Source: JAYQKL01 sp965243245
GTDB lineage: Bacteria; Pseudomonadota; Alphaproteobacteria; RS24
NCBI GenBank assembly: GCA_965243245.1
Contig: OZ251536.1
Span: 744,001-808,000, forward strand
DNA length: 64,000 bases
Direction: 5' to 3'
Positions 1 through 9,011 of the stretch are shown here, piece by piece (positions within the stretch are counted from its first letter, which is position 1; every line of letters starts with the position of its first letter). The position numbers and the translations under genes were made by a program. The notes beneath the pieces were generated by a model, which ran no database searches, was not told the DNA's origin, and saw only the letters and a program-made list of their open reading frames with translations.

Positions 1-511
1 CGGCGAAGTTGCGGCAACGGGCGCTCATGGTGCCAATCGTTTAGCGAGTAACTCATTGCTTGAAGCCATTGTTTTTGGGGCGCGCATTGCGCAAAATATT
101 GACAGCACTGTCCCGATTAAAACGACCCTTATGCCCGAACCTTCCAAAATTGAAATTACCCCACAAGAAACCGGTTTGCCATCTGCCATTGCCCAATTAA
201 GAAACACCATGACACGCCATGTTGGTGTTGTGCGCGAGCGGGCGGGATTAATTGAAGCCTTGCGGATTATCGTGCGGCTTAACCGTATCGCTGCGGGGGT
301 TGCGCCTTTGGCGAATATGACAATAACAGCATTGATGATAATAGTGGCAGCTTTGCAACGCGAAGAAAGCCGCGGGGGGCATTATCGCTCTGATTATCCG
401 CGTACGCATAATATACCTCGGCGCACCATCATGACGTTAGAGCAATCTTTGAGTTTTGCGCAGGAAATTTTATCTGAAGAACAAACCTCACAAAAAAAAA
501 TGAGTTCATAA
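1..511 (+). CDS. nadB: L-aspartate oxidase, C-terminal part (5' end outside window)
   Basis: This is the last ~169 residues of the FAD enzyme that oxidises L-aspartate to iminoaspartate in de novo NAD synthesis. The frame is open from the window edge (first full codon at base 2). It begins with the family's conserved stretch GAHGANRLASNSLLEA, followed by the C-terminal helical domain (RNTMTRHVGVVRER) and the usual tail RGGHYRSDYP. The stop overlaps the nadC start by one base (TAATG), which indicates translational coupling. The start and the FAD-binding region lie outside the window. Identification is firm from the motif and the nadC neighbour. Confidence 0.93.
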   Translation, partial: GEVAATGAHGANRLASNSLLEAIVFGARIAQNIDSTVPIKTTLMPEPSKIEITPQETGLPSAIAQLRNTMTRHVGVVRERAGLIEALRIIVRLNRIAAGVAPLANMTITALMIIVAALQREESRGGHYRSDYPRTHNIPRRTIMTLEQSLSFAQEILSEEQTSQKKMSS

Positions 512-1377
512 TGTCGCATAATGCCCTTTCGCCTTTACCAAAAGTAATTATTGAAAATGCCATTAGTTCTGCACTTTTTGAAGATTTAGGACGCGCTGGA
601 GATTTAACCTCGCAAATAGTTGTGCCAAAAAAAGCGATTGCCGAGGGTGCTATTATGGCCCGCCAAGATGGTGTACTGGCGGGGATTGATCTGGCGGTTT
701 GTGCTTTTAAAACCTGCAATGATAATATTGAGACAATTATTCATATCCAAGATGGCAATTTTCTTGGGGCGGCTGATAAGGTGATGAGCCTTAAAGGGCC
801 TGCGCGGGATATTTTGGCAGCCGAGCGCGTTGCGTTAAATTATCTTGGACATTTATCGGGCATTGCGACGCAAACACGCCTTTACGTTAATGAAATTGCC
901 GATACTAAGGCTCGGATTACTTGCACCCGCAAAACGACACCAAACCTGCGCGCCTTAGAAAAATATGCTGTGCGTTGTGGCGGCGGCTTTAACCATCGTT
1001 TTGGGCTTGATGATGGTATTCTCATTAAAGACAATCATATTGCGGTTGCGGGCGGGGTCATGCGGGCTGTGCAATCTGCTCTGGGGGGGGCGGGGCATAT
1101 GGTACACATGGAAATTGAAGTTGATACGCTTGAGCAATTAAAACAAGCGTTAAAGGCCGGCGCGCGCACCGTTTTACTTGATAATATGACACCTGAAACA
1201 TTGCGCCAAGCCGTTGCTATCATTGACGGACAGGCAAGCTCTGAAGCATCGGGGAATGTCAGCCTACAAAATGTTAAAGCTATTGCACAAACAGGTGTGG
1301 ATTATATTTCAGTCGGGCGTATCACGCATTCAGCACCTTGCCTTGACCTTGGATTAGATTTCGCGGTAACCGATTAG
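511..1377 (+). CDS. nadC: Nicotinate-nucleotide diphosphorylase (quinolinate phosphoribosyltransferase)
   Basis: It converts quinolinate and PRPP to nicotinate mononucleotide, the step that follows NadB/NadA in NAD synthesis. The protein has 288 residues, normal for the family. Visible motifs are AERVALNYLGHLSGIAT (about 104-120), TRKTTPNLR (139-147) and the active-site stretch around CGGGFNHRFGLDDGILIKDN (156-175). The C-terminal barrel ends with the phosphate-binding VDYISVGRITHSAP. The gene is coupled to nadB through TAATG. Its 3' end overlaps the convergent hydrolase gene by 4 bp, leaving no room for a terminator between them. Confidence 0.97.
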   Translation: MSHNALSPLPKVIIENAISSALFEDLGRAGDLTSQIVVPKKAIAEGAIMARQDGVLAGIDLAVCAFKTCNDNIETIIHIQDGNFLGAADKVMSLKGPARDILAAERVALNYLGHLSGIATQTRLYVNEIADTKARITCTRKTTPNLRALEKYAVRCGGGFNHRFGLDDGILIKDNHIAVAGGVMRAVQSALGGAGHMVHMEIEVDTLEQLKQALKAGARTVLLDNMTPETLRQAVAIIDGQASSEASGNVSLQNVKAIAQTGVDYISVGRITHSAPCLDLGLDFAVTD

Positions 1378-2186
1378 AGATTGTTTTCAGGACGCTCTAA
1401 AGGTTGCGGCTTACGTCTTTGAGGCGTCTCGATATAAAAAATATGCCGTCCAATTTTGGTTAAGGCCTGCATCTGCGCCGCCCATTTCGGCGCGACATAA
1501 TCTGCGTGATAATGCGTAGCAAGACCCGCAATCTCAGAATTAGACCCCTTAATCAATAATTCGCCTGCAAGGTCATAACTCGCATTCCAAAATTTCTCAT
1601 TATAAGCTAAATCCGAACGCCCATCACAGGCAAATGAGAACTGGCATCTATGGCGGCGAAACTCGCCTTGAAACACAACTTCACATATTGAATCTGGATA
1701 ACGCCGATCACGCACACGATTAATCACAACATCACCAACAGCCTGCCAGCCTGCTTTGGGTTCACTTCGAGCCTCAAAATACATGGCTTGGGCAAGGCAA
1801 TGTCTCGCTTTTTGGAAACTTTCCGGCGTGGTTACTTTTGCATTTGTCGTCATCACAAAACCGAGTGATTGCTCGCCTGCTCTATTGGACAATTTATATA
1901 ATGGCGCACCGCGCAATTGGGGCATTTGAAAAAACGCAACATCGCTCACAGAACCAGCCTTGTGGGCGCGAATGTTGTAAACGCTATCTATGGCAGAAAG
2001 CAAGCTGGTGGTTTGATAAAAAGTGTAAGCTGAAAAAAACACCACCAAAGGCAAAACAACAGAAACAAGTTGCCATTTGCGCCGCAACAAAATCTCAGTG
2101 CCTATGCCATAAACATCTAGCCATTCCAATAAAATTCGCAACTCAACTATCTCCTTAGCATCGGATAAAAGACACTCTATAAACAC
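1374..2186 (-). CDS. Cell wall hydrolase, SleB family (Hydrolase_2), membrane-anchored
   Basis: This 270-residue protein is predicted to act on peptidoglycan in the periplasm. One hydrophobic segment near residues 38-55 (VSVVLPLVVFFSAYTFY) looks like an uncleaved signal anchor. The C-terminal domain carries the SleB/CwlJ signature: AMYFEARSEPKAGWQAVGDVVINRV, with the catalytic-type Glu in the FEARSE block, then CQFSFACDG and GLATHYHADYVAPKW. Related alphaproteobacterial proteins are annotated as cell wall hydrolases; the substrate bond is not shown by the sequence. The start is uncertain, because the first ~35 residues could be shortened without losing the anchor. It is convergent with nadC. 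Confidence 0.85.
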   Translation of the reverse strand: MFIECLLSDAKEIVELRILLEWLDVYGIGTEILLRRKWQLVSVVLPLVVFFSAYTFYQTTSLLSAIDSVYNIRAHKAGSVSDVAFFQMPQLRGAPLYKLSNRAGEQSLGFVMTTNAKVTTPESFQKARHCLAQAMYFEARSEPKAGWQAVGDVVINRVRDRRYPDSICEVVFQGEFRRHRCQFSFACDGRSDLAYNEKFWNASYDLAGELLIKGSNSEIAGLATHYHADYVAPKWAAQMQALTKIGRHIFYIETPQRRKPQPLERPENNL

Positions 2187-2292
2187 ATAATAAAATACAT
2201 GTTAAAATATTTCAAACACCGTAATTATATTGCGCTTATACAAATATTTACTCTGATTTGCCTTATTTAATCTAATTTTATTAATTTTTTTT

Positions 2293-2320
2293 TAATGCCT
2301 TAATTAATGCCTTAATGCCC
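2293..2320. repeat. Short tandem repeat at the 3' end of ppdK
   Basis: The block TTAATGCC with an intervening TTAA recurs about three times and runs across the ppdK stop codon. It belongs to the window-wide set of short tandem duplications. Confidence 0.6.
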
Positions 2321-4987
2321 TGTTTGTTTCAAAACGGCCTGTGCCGCCGCCAATCGCGCAATCGGCACACGATAAGGCGAACAAGAAACATAGTTCATAT
2401 TTTGCGATTCGCAAAACTCTATTGAGTCTGGGTCGCCTCCATGCTCGCCGCAAATACCAAGCTTTAGATCTTTGCGTATCTCGCGCCCGCGCTCACACGC
2501 CAGATGAATAAGCTCACCAACCCCCTTTTGGTCGAGCGATACAAACGGGTCAGTTTCTATAATGCCTTTTTGTATATAAGGCGATAAAAATGAGGCGGCA
2601 TCATCACGGCTAATACCATAGGTGGTTTGCGTCAAGTCATTCGTGCCAAATGAGAAATAACAAGCTGTCTTGGCAATCTCGCCTGCCAGCAATGCCGCCC
2701 GCGGAAGCTCAATCATTGTTCCAAGCTCAAAATCAATCTCAGCTGACAATTGCGCCCCAACCGTTTTTGCAACGCCGTGAATCCGAACAGATATTTCTTC
2801 TAGCTCCCTTGCATCCGAGACAAGGGGGATCATCACTTCTAGCTTCACCTGATGACCCGTTTCGGCTTCTGACTCTATAGCAGCTTCAAAAATAGCTCGT
2901 GCCTGCATTTCATAAATATCTGGAAAAGTCAGCCCAAGACGACATCCACGGTGACCTAGCATGGGGTTCACCTCTGCAAGTTCATTGACGCGGCGCTTGA
3001 TAACAGCAAGCTCTAGCCCGCTGGCGTCTGCCAGCATTTTTTGCTCACGGTCAGTATGGGGTAAAAATTCATGCAAAGGCGGGTCCAGCAAACGAATGTT
3101 CACAGACCGCCCCTGCATAATTTTAAACAGATCTTTGAAGTCTTGTTTTTGCATCGGCAAAATGCGTTCAAGAGGTGCTTTGCGTGCGGCTTCGGTTTCT
3201 GCCAAAATCATCTCTCGCACGGACATAATCCGTTCGGCATCAAAAAACATATGCTCTGTTCGGCATAAGCCTATCCCTTCAGCGCCGAATTTAATCGCCG
3301 TCGCCGCATCAAGCGGCGTCTCAGCATTCGTGCGCACCTGCATGCGCCGATAATCGTCAGCCCATGCCATTAATTGTGCAAAATCGCTCGATAACTCAGG
3401 CAAAAGCGTCGGCACATTACCAAGCATGACGCGCCCTTTACCGCCATCAATTGTGATAATGTCCCCAGCCTTCACAATGCGTCCAGCGATTGAAAACTCG
3501 CCTTTGCGCAAATCTATTTGAATACCGCTCGCCCCTGAAACACAAGGGCGCCCCATACCACGCGCAACAACGGCCGCATGACTGGTCATACCGCCGCGCG
3601 ACGTCAAAATGCCAACGGCTGCATGCATACCATGAATATCTTCCGGACTGGTTTCCATACGTACCAAAATGACAGCGCGCCCCTGCTCTTTGGCTTGCTC
3701 GGCTTCATCTGCGCTAAACACCACCTCGCCGCTCGCCGCCCCCGGAGACGCAGGCAAACCATTGGCAATAACATCTGTTTTAACATTCGGATCAAGCATA
3801 GGATGAAGCAATTGATCCAATGCCATCGGGTCAATACGCATAATCGCTTCTTCTTTGCTGATAATGCCTTCATTCACCATATCAACGGCAATTTTCAATG
3901 CGGCTTTGGTTGTGCGCTTACCAGAGCGTGTTTGTAACATCCACAATTTTTGGTCTTGAACCGTAAATTCTATATCCTGCATATCGCGGTAATGGTTTTC
4001 AAGACGCTCAAAAACATTGGTCAATTGTCCAAAGACTTCTGGCATGACTTCTTCCATACTCAAAAAAGACGCGCCGGCTTCTTCTTTGGCCTTGAGTGTC
4101 AGAGGCTGCGGCGTGCGAATACCCGCCACAACATCCTCGCCTTGAGCATTAATCAAAAACTCACCATAAAAACTATTCTCACCCGTTGAGGGGTTTCTGG
4201 TAAAAGCGACACCCGTTGAGGAAGTTTTTCCTAAATTACCAAACACCATCGCCTGTACATTAACGGCCGTGCCCCAATCTTCGGGAATATTATTTAAACG
4301 CCGATATGTTTGCGCCCGCGCATTGCCCCATGAATCAAACACCGCACCGATAGCCTTCCAAAGCTGTTCCATGACATTTTGAGGAAAAGGCTTAGCATAA
4401 ACCGTTTCAACGCGCTCTTTATAAAGTCCAACAATATGCTGCCAATCTTCGGCGTTTAAATCTGTATCCGAGCTATAATTTTCCTGCACTTTATAATCGT
4501 CCAATATCTCTTCAAAATGGTCATGTCCGACACCCAAGACAACATCCGAATACATTTGAATAAACCGGCGATAACTATCCCATGCAAAACGTTCATCATT
4601 GGCCTGCACCGCTAAACCGCGAACCGTATTATCATTCAGCCCAAGATTAAGTATCGTATCCATCATACCGGGCATAGAGGCACGTGCGCCCGAGCGAACT
4701 GAAACCAATAATGGATTATGCGCATCACCAAAACATGCGCCGACAAGCGAGCCGATTTTGTCAATAGCCATATGAACCTGTTGCTCAAACCCATCGGGAT
4801 AATTACGGTTAGTGGCGTAAAAGGCGGTGCAAACTTGTGTGGTGATTGTCATACCCGGAGGCACTGGCAATCCCAAACGGCTCATTTCAGCAAGATTTGC
4901 TCCCTTGCCACCTAAAAGCTCTTTCATATCGGCAGTGCCTTGGGCAACACCATCACCAAAGCTATAGATCCATTTTTTATCCGTCAT
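2312..4987 (-). CDS. ppdK: Pyruvate, phosphate dikinase
   Basis: It interconverts pyruvate + ATP + Pi with phosphoenolpyruvate + AMP + PPi in the cytoplasm, linking glycolysis and gluconeogenesis. At 891 residues it is full length. Domains in order are the N-terminal ATP-grasp domain (GGKGANLAEMSRLGLPVPPG near 27-46), the swivelling phosphohistidine domain with GGMTSHAAVVARGMG (His near 468), and the C-terminal PEP/pyruvate barrel with GTNDLTQTTYGISRDD and the catalytic Cys in LGICGEHGGD (near 845). It is the last gene of glyQ-glyS-ppdK, about 30 bp after glyS; this order recurs in alphaproteobacteria. Confidence 0.97.
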   Translation of the reverse strand: MTDKKWIYSFGDGVAQGTADMKELLGGKGANLAEMSRLGLPVPPGMTITTQVCTAFYATNRNYPDGFEQQVHMAIDKIGSLVGACFGDAHNPLLVSVRSGARASMPGMMDTILNLGLNDNTVRGLAVQANDERFAWDSYRRFIQMYSDVVLGVGHDHFEEILDDYKVQENYSSDTDLNAEDWQHIVGLYKERVETVYAKPFPQNVMEQLWKAIGAVFDSWGNARAQTYRRLNNIPEDWGTAVNVQAMVFGNLGKTSSTGVAFTRNPSTGENSFYGEFLINAQGEDVVAGIRTPQPLTLKAKEEAGASFLSMEEVMPEVFGQLTNVFERLENHYRDMQDIEFTVQDQKLWMLQTRSGKRTTKAALKIAVDMVNEGIISKEEAIMRIDPMALDQLLHPMLDPNVKTDVIANGLPASPGAASGEVVFSADEAEQAKEQGRAVILVRMETSPEDIHGMHAAVGILTSRGGMTSHAAVVARGMGRPCVSGASGIQIDLRKGEFSIAGRIVKAGDIITIDGGKGRVMLGNVPTLLPELSSDFAQLMAWADDYRRMQVRTNAETPLDAATAIKFGAEGIGLCRTEHMFFDAERIMSVREMILAETEAARKAPLERILPMQKQDFKDLFKIMQGRSVNIRLLDPPLHEFLPHTDREQKMLADASGLELAVIKRRVNELAEVNPMLGHRGCRLGLTFPDIYEMQARAIFEAAIESEAETGHQVKLEVMIPLVSDARELEEISVRIHGVAKTVGAQLSAEIDFELGTMIELPRAALLAGEIAKTACYFSFGTNDLTQTTYGISRDDAASFLSPYIQKGIIETDPFVSLDQKGVGELIHLACERGREIRKDLKLGICGEHGGDPDSIEFCESQNMNYVSCSPYRVPIARLAAAQAVLKQTGH

Positions 4988-4996
4988 GGTTAAACC

Positions 4997-5028
4997 TATT
5001 CAATATCTATTCAATATCTATTCAATGC
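4997..5028. repeat. 11-bp tandem repeat, ~2.8 copies, between ppdK and glyS
   Basis: Two perfect copies of TATTCAATATC at 4997-5007 and 5008-5018 are followed by a partial third copy to 5028. The array includes the glyS stop codon (5018-5020) and fills the 30-bp glyS-ppdK gap, so copy-number change would alter the end of glyS. Confidence 0.85.
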
Positions 5029-7051
5029 ATCCAAAATCGGCAACACGATGCATTTTAGCAACTAATGCTCTTAAAAGATTGAGGCGATTCTGGCGAATCT
5101 CCGCATTCTCATCATTTACCATGACAGCCTCGAAAAAAGCGTCAACCGGCGCACGCAATGTTGACAGACTATCCAGATAATTCTCATAGGCGTCCAACTT
5201 GTGCAAATCAGGATGCTCCAGAACATCAAGAGCATTAATGGCTTGATTGAGTTTTTGCTCTTGAGAAACCCGCAGTAACTCTGGTTGAATTTTTGTGCCT
5301 GTATCCCCCGCCTTAGCAAGGATACCACGCGCTCTTTTATAGGTCGCCAGCAAATTCGCGCCATCATCAGTGCTTAAAAAAGCCGTCAATTTTTTTGCAC
5401 GCACACCCAAATCAAAAATATCATCCGAAGTCTCATTAAAAATAGCATTGACCACATCATGCCCAATACCTTGGTCGCGTAAATAAACCTTCAACCGATC
5501 ATGCATAAAGCCAAGTAGCTCACCAGATAATATGGTGTTCTCGCCCCCGCCATGAAGCAAAAGAGCTTGTTCAAACACAGCCATTAATGGCAGGCGAGCT
5601 TCTTTTTCTGACAAAATGCGAATAATACCCAAAGCGGCGCGGCGCAGCGCAAAAGGGTCTTTAGAACCCGTTGGCTTTTCATCAATTTTCCAAAAGCCCA
5701 TCAGCGTATCAATTTTATCCGCAAGCGCGACCACACAGCCTTCAGCCGTTTCAGGAATATTATCGCTCGGCCCAAGCGGGCGATAATGGTCACGAATAGC
5801 CGCGCCTAATTTTTCATCGCCCACATAATATCCCCCCATCACGCCTTGCAAATCGGGAAACTCATAAACCATAGAAGAAACCAAATCAGCTTTACATAAA
5901 CGCGCCGCTTGCTTGGCCATATCACTATTCGCATTTAAGGCTTTGGACAAAGAAACCGATAATTTCTCAAGCCGCTGGGTTTTTTCCAACACTGTTCCAA
6001 GCTTGGCATGGAAAATAATTTTTCCTAAATCTGGTAATCTCTCTTCAAGCGATATTTTTCTATCTTGCTCCCAGAAAAATTTACCATCCGACAAACGCGC
6101 GCGTAAAACACGCTCATTGCCAGCAATAATCATCGCCCCTTTGTCTTTTGTTTCCATATTAGAAATGGTGATGAAACGCGGTGCCAAACGTCTTGTTTTA
6201 GGATCACGCAAGGTAAAATATTTCTGGTGAGTGCGCATAACCGAGATTAACACTTCTTCAGCTATATCCATAAACTCATCATCAATCTTGCCCATCAAGG
6301 CAACAGGCCACTCTACCAAGCCCGCCGTTTCTTTTACCAATGCGGCGTCCGCAATGAGTTCCAAGCCTTCATTTTTAGCCAAAACAGTGGCTTGTTCCAA
6401 AATAACTTGCTGGCGTTGAGTGCTATCAGCCATGACTTTTGCCGCCTCAAGCTTGCTGAGATAATCTGCGCTTGTTTTAATTTCAATGGCGCCGGGTACC
6501 ATGAAACGATGCCCAAAACTCACGCCACTGGAGGCTAAACCATCCACTTCAAACGCGATGACCGCACCATCAAAACGGCACAAAATAGACCGCAAGGGAC
6601 GCACCCAGCGCAATTTACCTCGCCCCCAGCGCATCGACTTTGGCCAAGGAAAAGACATGATAATGGATGGGATAATTGTCGCCAATAAAGCCGCCATAGA
6701 TTGAGCGGGCACATGGTTCTTAAATAGATAATAATCACCTTTTGGATGCTCGCACACAGTCAGGCTATCTGTATTATCTAGCCTATTGGCACGCAAAAAT
6801 CCCTGAATAGCCGGCGCGGGGGCATCTACTTTGGGACCTTTTTTCTCGGTTTTTCTGCCTTGTGTCCGAACAGGAATATCAGTTGCCAGCAATGCCAAGC
6901 GTTGCGGCGCAAAATAAGTTCGGGGGTTTTCAAGCTTAATATCATGCTCGGCTAAACGCTCAGAAATAAGCCGCAATAAATCTTCCGCCGCGCGGGTTTG
7001 CAGGCTCGCAGGCATTTCTTCTGAATAAAGTTCAAGAATAAAATCGGCCAT
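5018..7051 (-). CDS. glyS: Glycine--tRNA ligase, beta subunit
   Basis: Beta subunit of the bacterial alpha2beta2 glycyl-tRNA synthetase, which recognises tRNA and cooperates with the GlyQ catalytic subunit. The protein has 677 residues, normal length. The N terminus DFILELYSEEMPASLQ is the family hallmark. KGPKVDAPAPAIQGFLRAN and the LVEWPVALMGKIDDEFM block follow, and the C-terminal helical region carries FALRRAALGIIRIL and NRLNLLRAL. The gene starts 6 bp after glyQ, so the subunits are co-translated. The final residues are encoded next to an 11-bp repeat array. Confidence 0.97.
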   Translation of the reverse strand: MADFILELYSEEMPASLQTRAAEDLLRLISERLAEHDIKLENPRTYFAPQRLALLATDIPVRTQGRKTEKKGPKVDAPAPAIQGFLRANRLDNTDSLTVCEHPKGDYYLFKNHVPAQSMAALLATIIPSIIMSFPWPKSMRWGRGKLRWVRPLRSILCRFDGAVIAFEVDGLASSGVSFGHRFMVPGAIEIKTSADYLSKLEAAKVMADSTQRQQVILEQATVLAKNEGLELIADAALVKETAGLVEWPVALMGKIDDEFMDIAEEVLISVMRTHQKYFTLRDPKTRRLAPRFITISNMETKDKGAMIIAGNERVLRARLSDGKFFWEQDRKISLEERLPDLGKIIFHAKLGTVLEKTQRLEKLSVSLSKALNANSDMAKQAARLCKADLVSSMVYEFPDLQGVMGGYYVGDEKLGAAIRDHYRPLGPSDNIPETAEGCVVALADKIDTLMGFWKIDEKPTGSKDPFALRRAALGIIRILSEKEARLPLMAVFEQALLLHGGGENTILSGELLGFMHDRLKVYLRDQGIGHDVVNAIFNETSDDIFDLGVRAKKLTAFLSTDDGANLLATYKRARGILAKAGDTGTKIQPELLRVSQEQKLNQAINALDVLEHPDLHKLDAYENYLDSLSTLRAPVDAFFEAVMVNDENAEIRQNRLNLLRALVAKMHRVADFGCIE

Positions 7052-7057
7052 ATCGCT

Positions 7058-7921
7058 CTACTTTACACGCGCCATATAAGCTTGCGCACAGGCTCTGGTC
7101 AATGCACGCACACGCGCAATATAGGCTTGGCGCTGCGTCACGCTGATGACGCCTCTTGCATCCAGCAAGTTGAAATTATGACTGGCTTTCATGCACTGGT
7201 CATAGGCTGGCAGAGCAAGTCCTTTTTCAACCAAGTGCAAACATTCCTGTTCAGCATCCCCGAAATGGCGAAACAGGATCTCTGTCGAAGCCGCCGTAAA
7301 ATTATAATGCGAAAATTCAACTTCGTTACGGCGGAAAACATCGCCATAGCTTACCCCTTGACCATTATAATCCAGATCGAAACCATTATCGACGCCTTGC
7401 ACATACATAGCTAAGCGTTCGATTCCATAGGTCAGTTCTCCCGAGACAATCTCCACATCAATACCGCCCACTTGTTGGAAATAAGTAAATTGGGTTACTT
7501 CCATCCCGTCACACCACACTTCCCATCCAAGTCCCCACGCGCCTAATGTCGGGCTTTCCCAATCATCCTCCACAAAGCGAATATCATGCTTGCTAGGCTC
7601 AATGCCAAGCACTTTCAAACTGTCGAGGTAAAGCTCTTGGATATTGTCTGGCGAGGGTTTGAGAATAACCTGAAACTGATAATAATGCTGGAACCTGTTC
7701 GGGTTTTGACCATATCGCCCGTCCGTAGGTCGCCGCGAGGGTTGAACATAAGCGCCCTTCCACGGCTCGCCCCCAAGCGCGCGCAAGAGCGTCGCCGGGT
7801 GAAAAGTACCCGCTCCCATTTCCATATCATAGGGCTGTAAAATCACGCACCCCCGGTCAGCCCAGTAGCGTTGCAAATTCATCACAAGATCCTGTAGTGA
7901 AATTTTCTGTGACCCTGTCAT
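7058..7921 (-). CDS. glyQ: Glycine--tRNA ligase, alpha subunit
   Basis: Catalytic subunit of the tetrameric glycyl-tRNA synthetase, which activates glycine. The 287 residues match the family. Diagnostic blocks are LQRYWADRGCVILQPYDMEM near residue 17, AGTFHPATLLRALG, then AYVQPSRRPTDGRYGQNPNR, and WGLGWEVWCDGMEVTQFTYF. It is the first gene of the glyQ-glyS-ppdK unit. Upstream (7922-8005) are 84 bp of AT-rich DNA in which I see no clear terminator or promoter. Confidence 0.97.
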   Translation of the reverse strand: MTGSQKISLQDLVMNLQRYWADRGCVILQPYDMEMGAGTFHPATLLRALGGEPWKGAYVQPSRRPTDGRYGQNPNRFQHYYQFQVILKPSPDNIQELYLDSLKVLGIEPSKHDIRFVEDDWESPTLGAWGLGWEVWCDGMEVTQFTYFQQVGGIDVEIVSGELTYGIERLAMYVQGVDNGFDLDYNGQGVSYGDVFRRNEVEFSHYNFTAASTEILFRHFGDAEQECLHLVEKGLALPAYDQCMKASHNFNLLDARGVISVTQRQAYIARVRALTRACAQAYMARVK

Positions 7922-8005
7922 TTATTTCTATATCCATTTCAAATTACCGAGAAATTACCCATCTCATCATATAAAAGCAATCAAAAGGTGAGGCAAAATA
8001 TCGGG

Positions 8006-8887
8006 TCATGAAAGTGTATTTTTCCACTTTAACGGTGCGCCATCGCGTAAGATCGCTTCAACTGCATCTTGATAGTCCCCACCAGACTGATGCAGTACCA
8101 GCGGCGGTAATAATTTAAACGGTGCCCGACTATCACGCCACCCGCGTATGAGCACACGTTTGGCCGCCATTCCATTTTTAGGGGCAATCGGCATCATCTC
8201 TACCCCGCCAAGCCTTTGCCTCATTTGCTCAAGTAAAGAAGGCACAGCATCTGCCAAATGAATAAAGGTCACACATCCTTTGGCTTTCACTAAGCTAACA
8301 GCACGCTTCACCCAAACGCTTAAAGTATCTGGATGAGCAATATGCGCGGTTTTTTTAGCATCATTTGGCGGCGACCAACTATGCCCCAATTGATAAAAGG
8401 GAGGATTGGCAAAAACATGGTCATAGGCACCTTGCTCATTCCATTTCGAAAAAGCTACAGGCCATTTCGAAAAAGCTACAGGCCATTCAGAAAAAGCTAC
8501 ATGAATATCTTGCCGCAAAAACCGTACCCTATCAAACCCGTTATTAAGAGCATTTTCTTGTGCCAGAGCAATCTGTAAGGGGTCAATATCTATGCCATCA
8601 ATATTTACTTCAGCTCCCCGATAAGCCCCCCGATAAGCCCCCCGATAAGCCCCCCGATAAGCCCCCCGATAAGCCCCCCGATAAGCAAGGCACAGACTTG
8701 CAACCCCAACCCCGCAACCAAGCTCTAACGCCCGCTCGCCAGCTTTTATGTCAATTGCAGCCGCTAGCAAAACAGCCTCAGTGCCGCTACGGTGTCCGTT
8801 GACAAATTGTTTGATGGTCAGGCGTCCGCCTAAAAAATCATCCTCTGTTTGTAGCGTTTGCGGGGTTGGCGGTGCTTGCGATTCCAT
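8006..8887 (-). CDS. TrmN6-like N6-adenine methyltransferase (tRNA1Val A37 type) with two internal repeat arrays
   Basis: A class I SAM-dependent methyltransferase of 293 residues. Motif I is ALELGCGVGVASL (53-65), the acidic ribose-binding strand is IDGIDIDP (97-103), and the catalytic NPPF motif at 161-164 marks an adenine-N6 enzyme. The closest known type is TrmN6/YfiC, which modifies A37 of tRNA1(Val), but rRNA or protein targets cannot be excluded. Two insertions are odd: six YRGA tetrapeptides at about 69-92, just after motif I, and three seven-residue VAFS-W repeats at about 130-149, just before NPPF. Both are exact multiples of short DNA repeats and are probably loop expansions. The gene is divergent from ispB. 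Confidence 0.85.
   Translation of the reverse strand: MESQAPPTPQTLQTEDDFLGGRLTIKQFVNGHRSGTEAVLLAAAIDIKAGERALELGCGVGVASLCLAYRGAYRGAYRGAYRGAYRGAYRGAEVNIDGIDIDPLQIALAQENALNNGFDRVRFLRQDIHVAFSEWPVAFSKWPVAFSKWNEQGAYDHVFANPPFYQLGHSWSPPNDAKKTAHIAHPDTLSVWVKRAVSLVKAKGCVTFIHLADAVPSLLEQMRQRLGGVEMMPIAPKNGMAAKRVLIRGWRDSRAPFKLLPPLVLHQSGGDYQDAVEAILRDGAPLKWKNTLS
8441..8503. repeat. 21-bp tandem repeat, 3 copies, inside the TrmN6-like gene
   Basis: Copies lie at 8441-8461, 8462-8482 and 8483-8503. The first two are identical and the third differs at a few bases. The unit is in frame and encodes seven residues. Confidence 0.95.
8616..8687. repeat. 12-bp tandem repeat, 6 copies, inside the TrmN6-like gene
   Basis: Unit CCCCGATAAGCC runs from 8616 in five perfect copies plus a sixth ending in a single change. 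Read on the minus strand it encodes (YRGA)6. This is the most homogeneous array in the window, which implies recent expansion or contraction. Confidence 0.97.
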
Positions 8888-9011
8888 AAACTGACTTTCA
8901 TTAAAGACACATCAAAGACACAAATTTAAACAAAGGAAAAAGAACATACTTGCCATCAGCTTACCTGCTCCTTTATACCTTATTAACACAACTGACCGTA
9001 AAGCAGAAGCC

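Noticed and set aside
8616..8687. Regular 12-bp repeats that could suggest a CRISPR-like array
   Set aside because: There are no spacers and no repeat of CRISPR length; the units are contiguous and in frame within a gene. No cas genes are in the window.
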